Made by a program: the position numbers and the translations under genes
The notes under the pieces: generated by a model
What the model saw: the letters and a program-made list of their open reading frames with translations, nothing else
Databases searched by the model: none
What the model was told of the DNA's origin: nothing
Shown here: piece by piece, positions 1 through 12,357 of the stretch
Numbering within the stretch: position 1 is the first letter of the stretch
Layout of the letters: each line of letters begins with the position of its first letter
Assembly (NCBI GenBank): GCA_963576475.1
Contig: OY754980.1
Coordinates: 22,489,434 to 22,553,433 of the forward strand
Length of the DNA: 64,000 nucleotides
Origin: Molanna angustata
Lineage: Eukaryota; Arthropoda; Insecta; Trichoptera; Molannidae
Direction of reading: 5' to 3'

Positions 1-465
1 GCAATGGAGAGAAGAGGACTGATGAAGAAGAAGATAAGAAATCTGAGCTTGTTGCAATTCCAATATTTCATAATAGCTAATGAAATTGTATTGTCAATGG
101 CTAAATCTAAATCAAATGTAAGAGTCGTATGTCCAGCAGTGGAGAGAGGAGGACTGATGAAGAAGAAAATAAGAGATCTGAGGCTATTGCAATTCCAATT
201 TTTTTCCAAAATTTTCATAATGACCTATAAAATTACACTGTCAATGGCTAAATCTGAATCAAATATAAGAGGCCTATATCCAGCAATGGACAAAAGATGG
301 CTGCTCGTAGAAAGCATATTATTGCGATTCCAAATCCTCCCACAATAGTTTTCATAATATTCCATGAGATGACGTTGTAAATGACTAAATCTGAAGCAAA
401 TGAAAGAGGTTTATTATCTAGTAGTGGAAAGAAAAGGGCTGAGGAAGAAGTAAGAAAATCTGAAC
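1..465. repeat. minisatellite, four ~140-bp units
   Basis: Units start at about 1, 136, 283 and 421 (135, 147 and 138 bp apart). Each opens with GCAATGGAGAGAAGAGGACT or a variant, followed by a GATGAAGAAG block, TTGCAATTCCAA, and TGGCTAAATCTGAATCAAAT. Units 1 and 2 agree best; units 3 and 4 are more diverged. The open frame at 4-348 reads through the repeats and is a by-product of in-frame repetition. The array may continue left of the window. Confidence 0.85.
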
Positions 466-1308
466 AAAATATTCTACATTACTTTTATAATTGTGATAAC
501 ACCTTTATTTTCATGAAAACATCCAAGCACAGGTTCCTATTTCGACTCTAACTGTAGGAGTTGGCATAGAATTGAGAGCCATATGTTTCTTACTTAACAA
601 ATCTCCATCGCCTCATTCAAATACGAACAGTCTACAATTATAAAAAAAATTAATCTATCAATTAATAAAGTATTGTATAGAATTTTAAACAGACCAGTTT
701 TAGGGTAAATTTCTATAAAGAATAGATGATTGTGAACCAATCACTAAACTTTCGTAATTTTAATGAGTGTTTCCCGAAAAATATATAACTTAAAGCACTA
801 AATTGGCCTTCGAACGAATACAAATTACAGTCAAACATTTCTGAATGTAAAAAAAAAAATGATTGTATATGAAAAAGCTTGCACTCTGGTAAATGGGCAA
901 AGTGTATATTTTTCTGTATTGTATGATTATACTTTTTGTGTTGTATTATATGACAAAAAAAAATAATTAGGGCGAAGCAGGTATCATACACTGGTGTACT
1001 GGATCGCTAGTCCAGCGCAACACTGTTCTACTACTATGTATAGTATGTATACGTTGCATAATTTTGAGTATGAAAATCATCTTTGACTTGCAACTCCTTA
1101 AAGTAAAATATATAAACACATAATGTATATAAGTGTATGATACGACCACGGAATGTATGGGCACATAAAATTGCAGTCATTTGAACCGAAGCACTTACAT
1201 TCTTTACAATAAAAATACACATTTACGACTGTAAAAAAACATTTACAAAAATTATTCTAGAATTCGGTCGAATAATAATAAAAAATGTATTCTGTAGCAT
1301 AAAAACGG

Positions 1309-1351
1309 CAGTAAAAATATTTTCGTTAACATTTTATGAATATTTTTACTG
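1309..1351. repeat. small inverted repeat (13-bp arms)
   Basis: CAGTAAAAATATT at 1309-1321 and its exact complement at 1339-1351, with a 17-nt spacer. The function is unknown. Confidence 0.6.
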
Positions 1352-2116
1352 TACCGAAATAGACCAAATTATTGTTATTAAAAAAAGAGGAAAAAATGTT
1401 TTTATTATCGGCGATTACAATACACACATACTAACTCACGCGAACGATTCATCAATATGTATTTGTATGTGTATTATGTGTGTGTATGCGCGCCTATAAA
1501 TATGAGGATTTCGTTAAAGGAGAATTATCATAAAAATCCCATAAAAAAGGCCTGGATGAAATTTTGTCCAATAGAATGAAACGCAAATTATGTTAATTCT
1601 GGACAGAGCGGCATTCGGAACATATACATATTATATACACACTTGTGGGAACCCAAGCAAATTACATGCATACATCTGTATATATTATATGTAGATAGCT
1701 ATATCATTTTTATATGGCATTATAGTACCTATCATTTTGATTGGTCTCGAGTCTCCAATAGTTCGTCTCCATTATTATAAACATTTTTTATCATTACTCT
1801 TTGAAATGGACGTATGGGTAGATATCTACTTGATAATATTATGTAGGATTACAAATTATTGTAAGATTCACGATATTAAGTTGGTCGAAAGAGATTTCCT
1901 TATAGTTATGAACCCGCCATTGTTCATAAACCAAATAATAAACACTTCGTTGAACTCTGTACAAGGTGCGAGTATAAGTAAAGATTTCTTTTATTTTTTT
2001 TTTCAGAAATGAATGATTTATTTGATAAATAATATTTAATTATTTATTCCTCTGCTAGGAATATAACCCAGGGCCGAGTACACTTAGTGACGCTCTAAGC
2101 CGTTCATCACTCTGGG

Positions 2117-2573
2117 GCGTTCAGATTTAACATCGAGTGTACCTACGCACCAAACGCTCGGTAAAGTTGTCGGGTTAAAAATGCTCTGACAGTCTGTTAT
2201 ACTTAGTATCCGATGACTTCTATTTTATCTGTGAAATGATTACTTTTATTTGTTTCTGTGGCATCATTTATGTCAGTTGACATTATTTATGATGACAATA
2301 TGCATTCACAAAGAGGTTTATTTATAAAAATATCATTCAACAATTTCAAAAAAAAGGTCAGAGATCATTATTTACACCACTGCCCAATTGTTGTCTTGTC
2401 TTTGGATGAAAATATAACCTATAAAGAGACATGTATGAAAATAACATTTGACATTTAAAACGCCCGATGCAGCGTTCAGATTGAAACGCCGCGCCGCTCG
2501 AAAGCTTTCAGTGAGATTGGTGTGAAAAACGCCATGATCTGGAACTTCGATGTCGAGCGCTGTATCTGAACAC
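2117..2573. mobile_element. putative non-autonomous DNA element with GCGTTCAGAT ends
   Basis: GCGTTCAGAT occurs at 2117-2126 and again directly at 2472-2481, and its near-complement ATCTGAACAC closes the segment at 2564-2573. The flanking blocks are GC-rich (CGCCGCGCCGCTCG and similar) while the middle (2200-2455) is AT-rich, as in MITEs with GC-rich subterminal regions. The left end abuts a remnant of a SINE (TCCTCTGCTAGGAATATAAC, about 2048-2075), consistent with insertion into an older repeat. No target-site duplication was established and the family is unknown. Confidence 0.35.
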
Positions 2574-2937
2574 AGTCCAGGATTCCAGCTCAGTAGTACA
2601 AATGCGCTTCTTGTCTATAATGCTAATTTACATTAGAATGTCAATTACTCGCTTATTGTAATCCGTGATATATCAAAAATATTCATTCACTAGGCAATAT
2701 TTTATTTAAAACCATTTAACGCGTGCCTCTAAAGATATGTGGATATTATTAAACCGACCATTGAATTGTATTAAGATTCAAACGATGTGACTAATGAAGA
2801 AAGCGGTTCAAAATACACATAAAACTAACGAAGTTGCTAAACTCGCCCACGATTATGTGTCTAAGAACTAGAAATACCTACATATAATTATTTATTTCTT
2901 AAGTGTCTCTAACATAATCCGCACCTCAAAACTATAT

Positions 2938-3180
2938 GTATTTGCATACCTACATACCATCGCGCCATGTCCCTCGCGGGGAAGGCAGGGAGGACCGATC
3001 GCCAATATTTTCCTATCTTTTAACAGGAATCCATCAACATTCACGCATCGTTATATTTGAATGATTCTTTTATTGTCTCCTAAAGGAAAGCAATCCATGA
3101 ATGATTGCAAGGATATGGGTGAACCAGCACTCGATTCTCTCTGCCTACCATTTAAAGGCCACGGCGTGATGCTATGTGTG
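2938..3180. mobile_element. two RTE-type LINE 3'-tail scraps in opposite orientation
   Basis: At 2945-2985 (minus) the complement of GGACATGGCGCGATGGTATG lies next to an AT-rich end. At 3130-3180 (plus) TTCTCTCTGCCTACC is followed by GGCCACGGCGTGATGCTATG. Both match the 3' end of the LINE fragment at 23160-23590 (SVLSAYP, then GGATATGGCGTGATGGTATG). Confidence 0.5.
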
Positions 3181-3234
3181 TATTTATGTAAAATGTTATT
3201 ACATACACATACACATATACGTGTGTACATGTTA

Positions 3235-3573
3235 TTATCGATGTGAAGGTATCCGGACCACATAAAAAACTCCATCAAAACTATAATACCTACTAACGGC
3301 CTGTTTACAGCGTACATTTGCCTTAGGGGTAAAATACCTTCGCATCATTATGTTACCCCGGTACCTTATTGGTCGATTGGCCCGGCATTTCGAAATATAA
3401 AAAAGTTTCGAGCATCCAGGAATGAATATGAAATTATACCGAGCTATGAACGAATTAAATCCAGCAGGCAAGTCGTGAAGCTGGAGGTGGTGGGGGGGAG
3501 CCTCTTTTACGGAACATAATACCGTACCAACCAAAAATCGTTGTATGTCTCTGGGGCATCGGTCCAAGACCAC
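3235..3573 (-). CDS. unrecognised 112-codon open frame, probably repeat-derived
   Basis: An open frame from an ATG at 3573 to a stop near 3235. The central part is rich in Cys, Phe and Tyr (LPAGFNSFIARYNFIFIPGC) and looks less random than the surrounding intron. The same strand is hth intron, and no splice sites or neighbouring frames make it an exon. The left side overlaps the region just after an RTE tail scrap, so a decayed transposon origin is the simplest reading. I do not recognise a family and would not annotate it as a host gene. Confidence 0.2.
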   Translation of the reverse strand: MVLDRCPRDIQRFLVGTVLCSVKEAPPHHLQLHDLPAGFNSFIARYNFIFIPGCSKLFYISKCRANRPIRYRGNIMMRRYFTPKANVRCKQAVSRYYSFDGVFYVVRIPSHR

Positions 3574-4254
3574 GCGACCAAGGGTTACAGTGAATGTACA
3601 TAGGTACTATTATCTACATATCTTATATATTAGGTATGACTAACATTACTATATGAGAAAATATAAACTAATTTGAAGATAGACATAATATACCGTCTTA
3701 CCTATAAACTATATAATATAGTACCTGGTAATAGAACGTGATTAGCGAAAATTTTTACTTATAAACCGTGACTATCTTTAATACACCTTTATTCAGTAGA
3801 CGTCAAGTTAGGACGGGACAAGAGGTTGTTTAACGCTTGACTAACGCGTCATACCAAATATCTCAAAATGGCGGATCTTTCAAAAATACAGGTAATCCTC
3901 ATATCGAAAAATGTAATCCTCATAACTTTTTTCCTTGAATTCATCGCTATCGTGATGTTTGAATTGACTCAACGCGGCACAGCGCGGCGTTTATTTTCAT
4001 TTTTCGATTTCAGTTATCCAAAAATTATATTCATGTATCTATTTTTTGACATCTGTGAAGCCAATGCGGCCATATGAAAAAAATAAAAGAAGGTGTTCGT
4101 AAAAAATTCGGTGAACAAGTTAGTCGCATCTTAGTATACGTTTATAAGTAGGGTTTTATAATACCGATCTTAACTATTTTAGTTGTGATTATCTAGTTGC
4201 GCGTTTGGTAAGCTTTTAACGAAATCTAAGAAGTAAGAACGTATGATATGGGCA

Positions 4255-4504
4255 GGTATTACAGTCTTAGTTTAAGAGCTAAACTCAAGTTTAACAAAAA
4301 TATAAAACCGGTATTACAGTCTCAGTTTAAGAGCTAAACTGAAGTTTTATAATAACCACAGAAAAAGTAAAATATATCTATAATTGAAGATTTAGTAACT
4401 GACATGTCATATTGCACTGTAATACGGAAATGGATTCAATCTACCCTTAACATTAATATTGAGTTTAACAAACTCAATGAGTTGAGGGCCGACTGTAATA
4501 CCGG
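4255..4504. mobile_element. short MITE with 14-bp terminal inverted repeats and a duplicated end
   Basis: CCGGTATTACAGTC at 4308-4321 is the exact inverse complement of GACTGTAATACCGG at 4491-4504. The left end is duplicated: GGTATTACAGTC starts at both 4255 and 4310, giving a 55-bp direct repeat that includes AGTTTAAGAGCTAAACT. The right part has a short palindrome, GAGTTTAACAAACTC. There is no coding capacity. Size and structure fit a non-autonomous DNA transposon; the superfamily is not assigned. Confidence 0.65.
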
Positions 4505-5774
4505 GCCTATGAATTTCTAATTAGTACCTAATCCATGTACTTACTTGATGTATATACCAACCTTTTGCGAACAAATGTAATTGAAAGAAAAAGAAAATAA
4601 AAAAATAAATATTTAAAATATAATAAAAATATCTGCAAAAGAATATAATAACGATAAGATAATTTAGCGGTTGTTTTTATATGCATATGATTGGGCGTAT
4701 ATTTTTAAATTAATGAACGTGTCGTCCGAACCTCTCAACTAACCCCTTTAAGATATTATTCGATAGATTTATTTATTAATTACCACAACTATAGACCGAT
4801 CTCACGACAGCGGAAATAAGTATTAATTTTATTATTCGTCGATATAAATAATTTTAGAGTTTCAAATATAGGTAAGTGTTAATAGGCGACTGTTAAAAGA
4901 TAAGATTTTATTTAGCCACAAATAATGTCCATACATTATTATTTTTTTTTATTCACAGCAGTTGAAAAAGAAACGATCAACGGTGTTGGAAAGGATTAAA
5001 AAACCGGTTATTTAGTATCATCGTTATTATAGTGTCGGAATAAACCGGGAAATGTTATATCTATCAACCAACAACAAAAAAAGTCACAAGAATGTTGAGG
5101 ACACACTTTGTATACTCGTATCTTTGACATTATGAATTTAAACCTACCTAAGTATATAAACCTATATAGGTATAGTTATATAAATGTATACAGGTAGGTG
5201 TATAGTCAATATATTTAAATAAATACATGAAACCATGGTATGTATTATAAATATTTTCAGAATTAACATTGTTTGAGTCGTGGCAATACAACTTTGCAAT
5301 ACAACCCACGTTATCTCCCCATAGAGATTACAGGGCTATTAATGACACGCTCTTAATACGTTCTTATCTTTTCCAAAAAAAATATTAATATTAATTATTA
5401 TTTAAAAAAATAAGCAACTTACAAAAATAAAAATCAAAAATATACTAAGTAAGAAATTGTAATTGGAACTTAGTCAGCCCGCCTTTGATTTCATATTACG
5501 TGTACTCACTGCTGGTAACAAAACAATGAATTATTCCTTTCTAATGTGGCTCCTGAAAATGTTCTTGGACATACAGAATATGTCCACGGACCTGATTCTT
5601 TCAAATAATTATATGTGGTAAGGCATCGGTACAATGGCGAATTCTTAATCTTTAAAACTTTTATAATCTACATTTGATAAATGTTTAGTATGAAATTACC
5701 ATTAATAATTACGTAAATTAATACAATTAAATAATTATAAGATGTTAACTATCTGAAATACAAAATTGTACAAT

Positions 5775-5937
5775 TTTATCAAATAAATCAAGCTGAAAAC
5801 AGTTTTAACATACATTGTCGTCGGGAATACAAAAATTCAGTTTCAGAACTGGATGGGATGGTAGTTAAAAATCGATTGCAAAATTTCAGTAGGTACGGAC
5901 AGACATGTGAAGTTAATTAAAAATATGTAATAATAAA
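5775..5937 (+). repeat. dispersed repeat family E, copy 1
   Basis: About 160 bp similar to 50720-50880 (same orientation), 47760-47905 (opposite) and part of 20035-20090 (opposite). Shared landmarks are TCAAGCTGAAAA, an ACAAATTCTGAA-like block, AGTTAAAAATCGATTGCAAA and GAAGTTAATTAAAAATAT. No coding potential. Confidence 0.6.
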
Positions 5938-5997
5938 GTTTCGTTTTGTTACAACTAATTTTCATTTTGCGATATCAGCAATCGTATAGGCCTCACT

Positions 5998-6240
5998 ATG
6001 TGTTTATCTTTTAGTTTTAGTCTTTTTGTTAAGCGTCAAGAAATTTTCGAAGACAGCCAAGTGAAAAATGTGAGCAAATCGGAGTCATGTCAGGGAGCAA
6101 ACAGCTATCAATCGACAGTCCTGTCTCCGCTGTCAACTGTCGAGCGAACTCTTCCATCACCCGACAGAAGACTATTTGCAGACGGAAACCGAGCGAGTTC
6201 TCATTTGCCCACATCGGCTATGTTTACTAGACAATAGAAA
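5998..6240. promoter_or_regulatory. GC-richer intronic patch, candidate regulatory element
   Basis: This block is clearly richer in G+C than the flanks, has no repeat partner in the window, and carries several Hth/MEIS-like half-sites (CTGTCA in GCTGTCAACTGTCG, plus GACAGTCCTGTC and CATGTCAGG). Open frames exist on both strands over the block but neither resembles a known protein. Conservation was not tested, so the regulatory role is inference. Confidence 0.25.
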
Positions 6241-8994
6241 TTAACGGTGCAATCGATAGCAGGAACCTAAGGATTTTTTTAGTCATTTACGATTCCTAAC
6301 AAATTTCACTGAAGATGGCCAGCATGTGACCAATACAGTCAGTCTTAAAACTGATGGTTTTATTTTATTCAGTTTGCTATGGAGTTTTGTCGAGAATGGT
6401 CCATAGAGAAATACAATTTGTAAAAATATTCTTTAAATATATAAAAAATTAAAGTGACTAGGTACTTAACATTTGGTTGCATTTAGTTACTGTTTTGTGC
6501 ACACAACCAAACCGTTCAGTTATAATAGCTTAACTTTAGTTACCTACTAATTAATAAAGATTGGCTTTAATTACGGTAGCCAAACAGTTTAGTTATCCTA
6601 TTTTTTCGGTGTATCTATACCTACTAATATGAATGATTAACCTGCATACCATCATGCCGTTTTCCTATTTGAGTACCAAATTCCACACTCTTCTCCCTTT
6701 GCATACGATTGTCGCCTTATTAACATCTTCTTCTTATACATAATCATCCAATCTTTAGATATTTTACATTTCTAGATACTCCGTTATCAATCACCAAATT
6801 ATCTTCAAGAACAGGCATTGTAAGACCACACAAGAAACGTTTGAAATAGCAAATTTTGAGATAGAAATTAGATTTTATTCGTAGATAATATATTAATAAT
6901 AGGTACCTATTTGTATTTTGAAAGAATGTGAATTGATAAAAATAATGTTATGCAAAATAGTCATGGGTATGTTGAAAAGAAATCATTCGATAATTGTTTA
7001 TCGGGATATTTATAAAATGTGTGTTTTGATTGTATTTATGTTGATTATAAATTAGTTACTCCTACGTGGGTGACATTTTTTAAAATCTATCGTCCCACAT
7101 TATTAACGGAATTGAAATCAAAAATAATGAAATGCGCTTTTAATATATTGTTAAGTTTCTTTGCAAATTGATAAAGATCGTAAGATAAGATTGCACAATG
7201 AAAAACGATGTGAACACAGAACAAAAATATTTATTTTACTGAAAGAATGCAGAAAAAACACGAGTGTTTGGAAATACTACAAGATGGTAATTGTATATTT
7301 GTATTGTACAAGGAGGCAAAATTTTGAGGGTACAATTGATTATTATTAATAAAGCTTAAATACAATGAATAAATTATTAATTAATTGATAGAAAAGTTAT
7401 ACATATTTGGTTTAATGACTAAACTTTTCGGTCAAGGCTAGGTAGTAATATTGTAATAACTGTTTTGCTATGTAGGTACTATAGGGCATAGATCAAATAA
7501 AATGGGATTAAAATAGCATATATCTTCCTTGTTTTTTTATACTTCAGAAAACAAATACGGAAGACTCAACAAAATAATCATTTTATCTGTGGATTTAAAG
7601 TTTATTAACAAAAAAGGTACATCGTTCATACATATGTAGGTATATGTACCTATAAGGTTAATAAGTACATAATATGTACTTATATAGCCTACCAAACTGC
7701 CTCTGTTTTCACAGAGAACATTATTCTCTCGGCATTCAAAAGGCATTATTATATTTCGCAATAAATAATGTTATTATGTTTTGAACAAAAGCTGTCAATG
7801 CGAATTTGCTTTCCGCTCTTGTGAGCACTTTAAAACGTAATTTGAAACGCGTACTCATTGATTCATTCCAAAACACAGCGAATCCCAATAAATTATAGAG
7901 TGAAATATTCATATTTTGCGGGCAATAGCCTTTATTTTTATAATAGGGATGATTCCGCGACGCTATTCAAACCCCGTATAACCAGTTTTACATTACATCA
8001 TTTTCAAAATAAAATCAAACAAACGAGAATAATAATATTTTCATTGTTGGGAAAATTATCAGGTATATGTAGGGTTATGTAGGTGCATCCCAAACTCAGT
8101 AAAGTTCAATAAAATAACCCGAAATTCATTGATAACTATGATATTGTTTCAAGATTTAAAATATAATATAAATCAACTGAATTGTTATTCTTGAGCAAAC
8201 TCATTACATGTTGGTGATACGCGTGTATTACGATAGTTTTATTCCTACACCTGTTCCTAAGCCTTAAACTAATCCATTGCATGCATGTTGAGGTAAAGCC
8301 TATTTATTACTTGTACATAAAATAAAATCTAACTGAAAATTCATGATTGAGACAATTATATGGGTGACGGAGCAGTTTGTACCTACGTGGAACTAGTAAT
8401 TCATTGTTTAGTAATTCAGGATTTATTATTTAATTAAGAAAAACAATTAAAAAAATACTTCAAATTCGATCTTAAAACGCCGTGGTACAGTTGTATGACT
8501 ATCTAACTGTTGTTTAAAAGTTCGTTCCATTCAAGTAGGTATATTATTTGATATGTAATGTGTATAATAGTGTTGGATCAGCTCGAGAAGCAATGTAAAA
8601 TAAATTTATACGAACTCTTAACTCCCCTATAATTTAAATTTTAGCTCCAGGCGTTGCCATTAGCTTCAGAGTTAAGAAAATGCAGCAAATATTCTGAAAC
8701 TATTTTGCCATAAATGGTTACTTACATGGTTGGAAAGCTTTTATTTCTTTTTCATAAATTTAACTACCATAGATGTACACTTAATCAAATCGAAAATTAT
8801 CAAATATACCGGAAATAACATTTTTTTAAATCTGTTAATATTTTATTTTTATTTCAAATATTTTTCCGACACGGTCTAATGAGGAAGAATTTCGTCACAT
8901 CGTCCAGGTACCTATAGTAATTTAGTGAAGATAATTGATTTTAAACGATGACTGATCTTTTATTATAACAATTAAAAAAATAAAAATTTCTTAC

Positions 8995-9045
8995 CTTTTC
9001 TAATTCTAAGAGGTGAAACCGTAAAACTTGAATTGCTTGAACCAT
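8995..9045 (-). CDS. hth: hth micro-exon: MVQAIQVLRFHLLELEK
   Basis: A second 51-nt, phase-0 exon encoding MVQAIQVLRFHLLELEK, one of the most conserved helices of the HM domain in MEIS/PREP/Hth proteins. The acceptor is TTTTTTCTTTCAG before ATG and the donor is AAG/GTAAGA. The ATG here is an internal Met, not a start. In the family the next residues are VHELCDNFC; that exon was not found in the remaining 8994 bases, so the intron that follows exceeds 8.9 kb. The surroundings are plain AT-rich intron. Two consecutive 51-nt symmetrical exons allow in-frame skipping of either, which would damage the Exd-binding surface. Confidence 0.96.
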
Positions 9046-10744
9046 CTGAAAGAAAAAAGAAAATATATATTAATTATTTTACACATTTTTAAACATGAAT
9101 TCATCATTTGATAGGTTCATAATGCCTGCTCAAAATTTTTTATTCCTTTATGTACCTAATGTTTGTTGCCTATATAATAACTTTTTACTCCGATAGTTAC
9201 CCAATAGTTACTTATCAATAGCATGTTTCTTACTACAAACATGATCTAGATATATGAATGATTATGTTTTATTTGCATTTTGTATCTATTTAATATTAGC
9301 ATAACCGTGATAATTCAATATGTAATTACAAATGTATCTTGTTATCAACTGATGTCTTATCACAAAACGCTATCAAATGGACTTTTTTTTAAATATCAAT
9401 GTTCATTTTTTATAGATAATATCCCAAAAATACTGTTATCGATTAGTATATCTACATACACCCTCAAGGACATGTTTGTAAACAAAACCAGTAAACTAAC
9501 AAATAATGTTTACAATGCCTGTTAAAATATTATTATACATTTGTGTGTACACAACTGTTTGGGATATGCCATCAAGCGTCGATAAACCACGGTCTTGTGT
9601 GTTATTAGGGCAACACAGCTAGAAAAAGATATTTCAGGTTTGTGTACAGAATCTTAAAAATGAAAAAAAAATGGGATGTTAGGAACTTTTGGTTACAATA
9701 TTTGCTCTCCTCGCGACTGCTTGACTCCTGATAAGGCATGATATTTGTTCCAGGCTGTTTGGGTGACTTCCTCTTCCGTTATTTTACGGAAATATCGGGG
9801 TTTATTTGAACAGAAACAAAAATTATTTTCCCACACGCTTGGAGATATTTGTACCCAGTAAGTAATCTGAGATAATAGTCAAATGGTATACAAATTTGTA
9901 TTCAAGACAGTAATATGACATTTCAAACAAATTTATTTATAAATTCCTAGTCAATAATCTAATCGAAATTACGAAATTATGAAAAAATATAATTTTCTCT
10001 GTATTTATCAAATATATAAATAAATTATGTATTATTTTTAATGATTCAATTAACATCTTGAAGATAAGAGATACAAATTCATTTAAAAACATTGCAAATT
10101 AGTTTAAATAAGTACGTCTTTTATTTATCAACTACCATTGTGTTTAAGTGATTAAGTTGTATGGCATCTTAGAAAGAAGATTTCTTAATTTTTTTTTATC
10201 TATATCACTATCTCGCGCAATACTTATTATTCCCAGGAGGGGACACTGATTGTTTGAAAGATACTTGCCATTTCACAATAATTTCACCAATCGTACAGGC
10301 TAATAAGTGTTCGCTAATAAGGTAGGAAGAGACATCTAAAATTCCTACATTTCAATCTTGGTAAGAATCCAATACATCCTCAACACGAACACTCTAACAT
10401 TTACCTTTCAACTCTTATAACTTCATTAGCTTTGTACATACTCAAATATGCTTTCTTTTAACGTGGCCGAAGTATTTACAATACCTACAATGTAGCCATT
10501 CATAAGCTTGGTCACAGGGAATATATTATTACACACTCAATCTATCAAAATTATTAGTCCTCTTTGGTACTCTTAAAACAGTATCCACTAATCCTTTTCA
10601 CTATCCTTTCAATTATTTAACTCTTGGTATTCTTATAGACAAATTTGCAAAATTTACTGTGAAGCGATATTGTTCCTCGTCATATTTTAATATTTTCATC
10701 CCTGACTTCTTTCAGTAACTACATAAATCTTTCTTCACTCCTGA

Positions 10745-10765
10745 ATGGACCAAACTTTGGTCCAT
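10745..10765. repeat. perfect 10-bp-arm hairpin ATGGACCAAA/TTTGGTCCAT
   Basis: A 21-bp palindrome with a one-base centre. It is followed by a second small hairpin (CTTCCCT/AGGGAAG), giving two adjacent stem-loops in 10745-10786. Confidence 0.6.
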
Positions 10766-12357
10766 ATCTTCCCTCACCAAGGGAAGGAGATATGCTTCAA
10801 TACAACCAAGTACCCATAACAGTCTTCCTACTCTTAGTTTATTCGCAATAGGAGAGATATAAGTGATAAACAGAGTGAGAATGAGACACTGTTGTTCTCC
10901 TGCTCATTTATACAAAATCAAAAGTTAAGCTTTACTTGGATGTACCGAACACAGTTTAAAGAGATACTTAAATTATTTGAATAATTTCTTATAGGTACAT
11001 GACAATTTGATAGTTTTTTTTTGTTATTTATTGAGAACAACCAATGAAAAATCATTATTTTGAAATGATGGCGTCATTTATTATTATTCTCTGTCTAGTA
11101 TGCAAATTAGGCATGGAATTAAATGTCACATAAAATATCAAACAGAAAAATATATTTTGCGAGAATAATACTTGTATTTTTTTCTAACCATAGAAAAAAT
11201 ACGTAGGTCACTGCGAGCAAACGTACAGTTTTTACTATAAAATTTGTTTTGATAATATACAAAACATGTTGAAACTATAAATTTAATTTTGAAAGTATTT
11301 AAGTATCTCATTTTGGTCTTATGCAAATAATGCGTATAAAAATTTGTCGTAAATCGAATCTGCGGTAAAATACTGTTTCATTTGTTAATTTTAAAATTGA
11401 TATCCACTCTTTAACACATAAACTTTAGAATTATTGCATTATAATTTATGGTTTATTTAATACGTATGAAGCTTATAAAGTTATTGATTTCACATGAAGA
11501 AATGTAGGTACGTACTAATAAACATAGAATCTATAGCGAAATGTGTGGCATTAAGTTCCCTCTGGGTACTCTTTGTGAGACAAAATATGATGGTTCATAC
11601 AAATAATGTACAGAAAGAACAGTATGGCGTCGGTTTCTATCTGCCAACCTCAATAAGTACTAGACATGTAGCAAAGGTAGGTATAAGTTATCAGGAACTC
11701 ATAAAACAACCAAAGACCATTTTGAGCTGATTAAATTTTCGAATGAAGGTGTCCCTAAGCAGTAAATTTTCAAATGTAAAATGAAATAAAAAAGACTTTA
11801 TGTCCATATTTTAACCTCTATAGCTGGAACTGTCGCAAATAAAAATCTCCAACACATGTTTAATATTTGGGACCCAGCGGTTTTTATTTTCTTCCTTTTT
11901 TAAACCGAATGACATTAATTTTATTGAGCAAATTCTGCTAAGCACCCGTGTCGAAACGATCCGCCCGCGCGGGTGGTCGCCTCACCATACTTTAAACTCG
12001 CCCTGCGAATATTCATTTAATATAATAAATTGTAAATTTAACAAATAAATATAACATAATGATCTAATTTAAGAACTTAATTATTGTGTAATGAATATGC
12101 TACCTATTATCAATTAAATAGGTTATTTTAATTAAAGTTAATGTGTAACTTGGACATGGCTCAAGACGCATGAGTGAATAAATCCATGGTTAAAAAATAC
12201 ATTAAATAAACGAGAAGCATTTTTTCAGCCTTATTTTCTCATTTATTATTATGAAATTGTGTGAAAAAAATAAATAAAAACTGTCTGGAGAAAAAAAGAC
12301 AGGAAGAGGTGTGTAGAAATCAATAAAGTTATTATTTGCAAATATATCTCATTTTCA

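Larger units (their letters stand above)
1..8994 (-). other. hth intron after MVQAIQ exon, partial
   Basis: It begins GTAAGA at 8994 and runs off the left edge. Apart from the repeats listed separately, 470-2040, 4510-5770 and 6250-8990 are AT-rich with no recognised gene, RNA or repeat. Confidence 0.85.

Noticed and set aside
3868..3891. ATGGCGGATCTTTCAAAAAT followed by ACAG and GTAATCC, looking like a tiny plus-strand first exon
   Set aside because: Short, weak donor, no downstream exon, no promoter signal, and opposite to hth.
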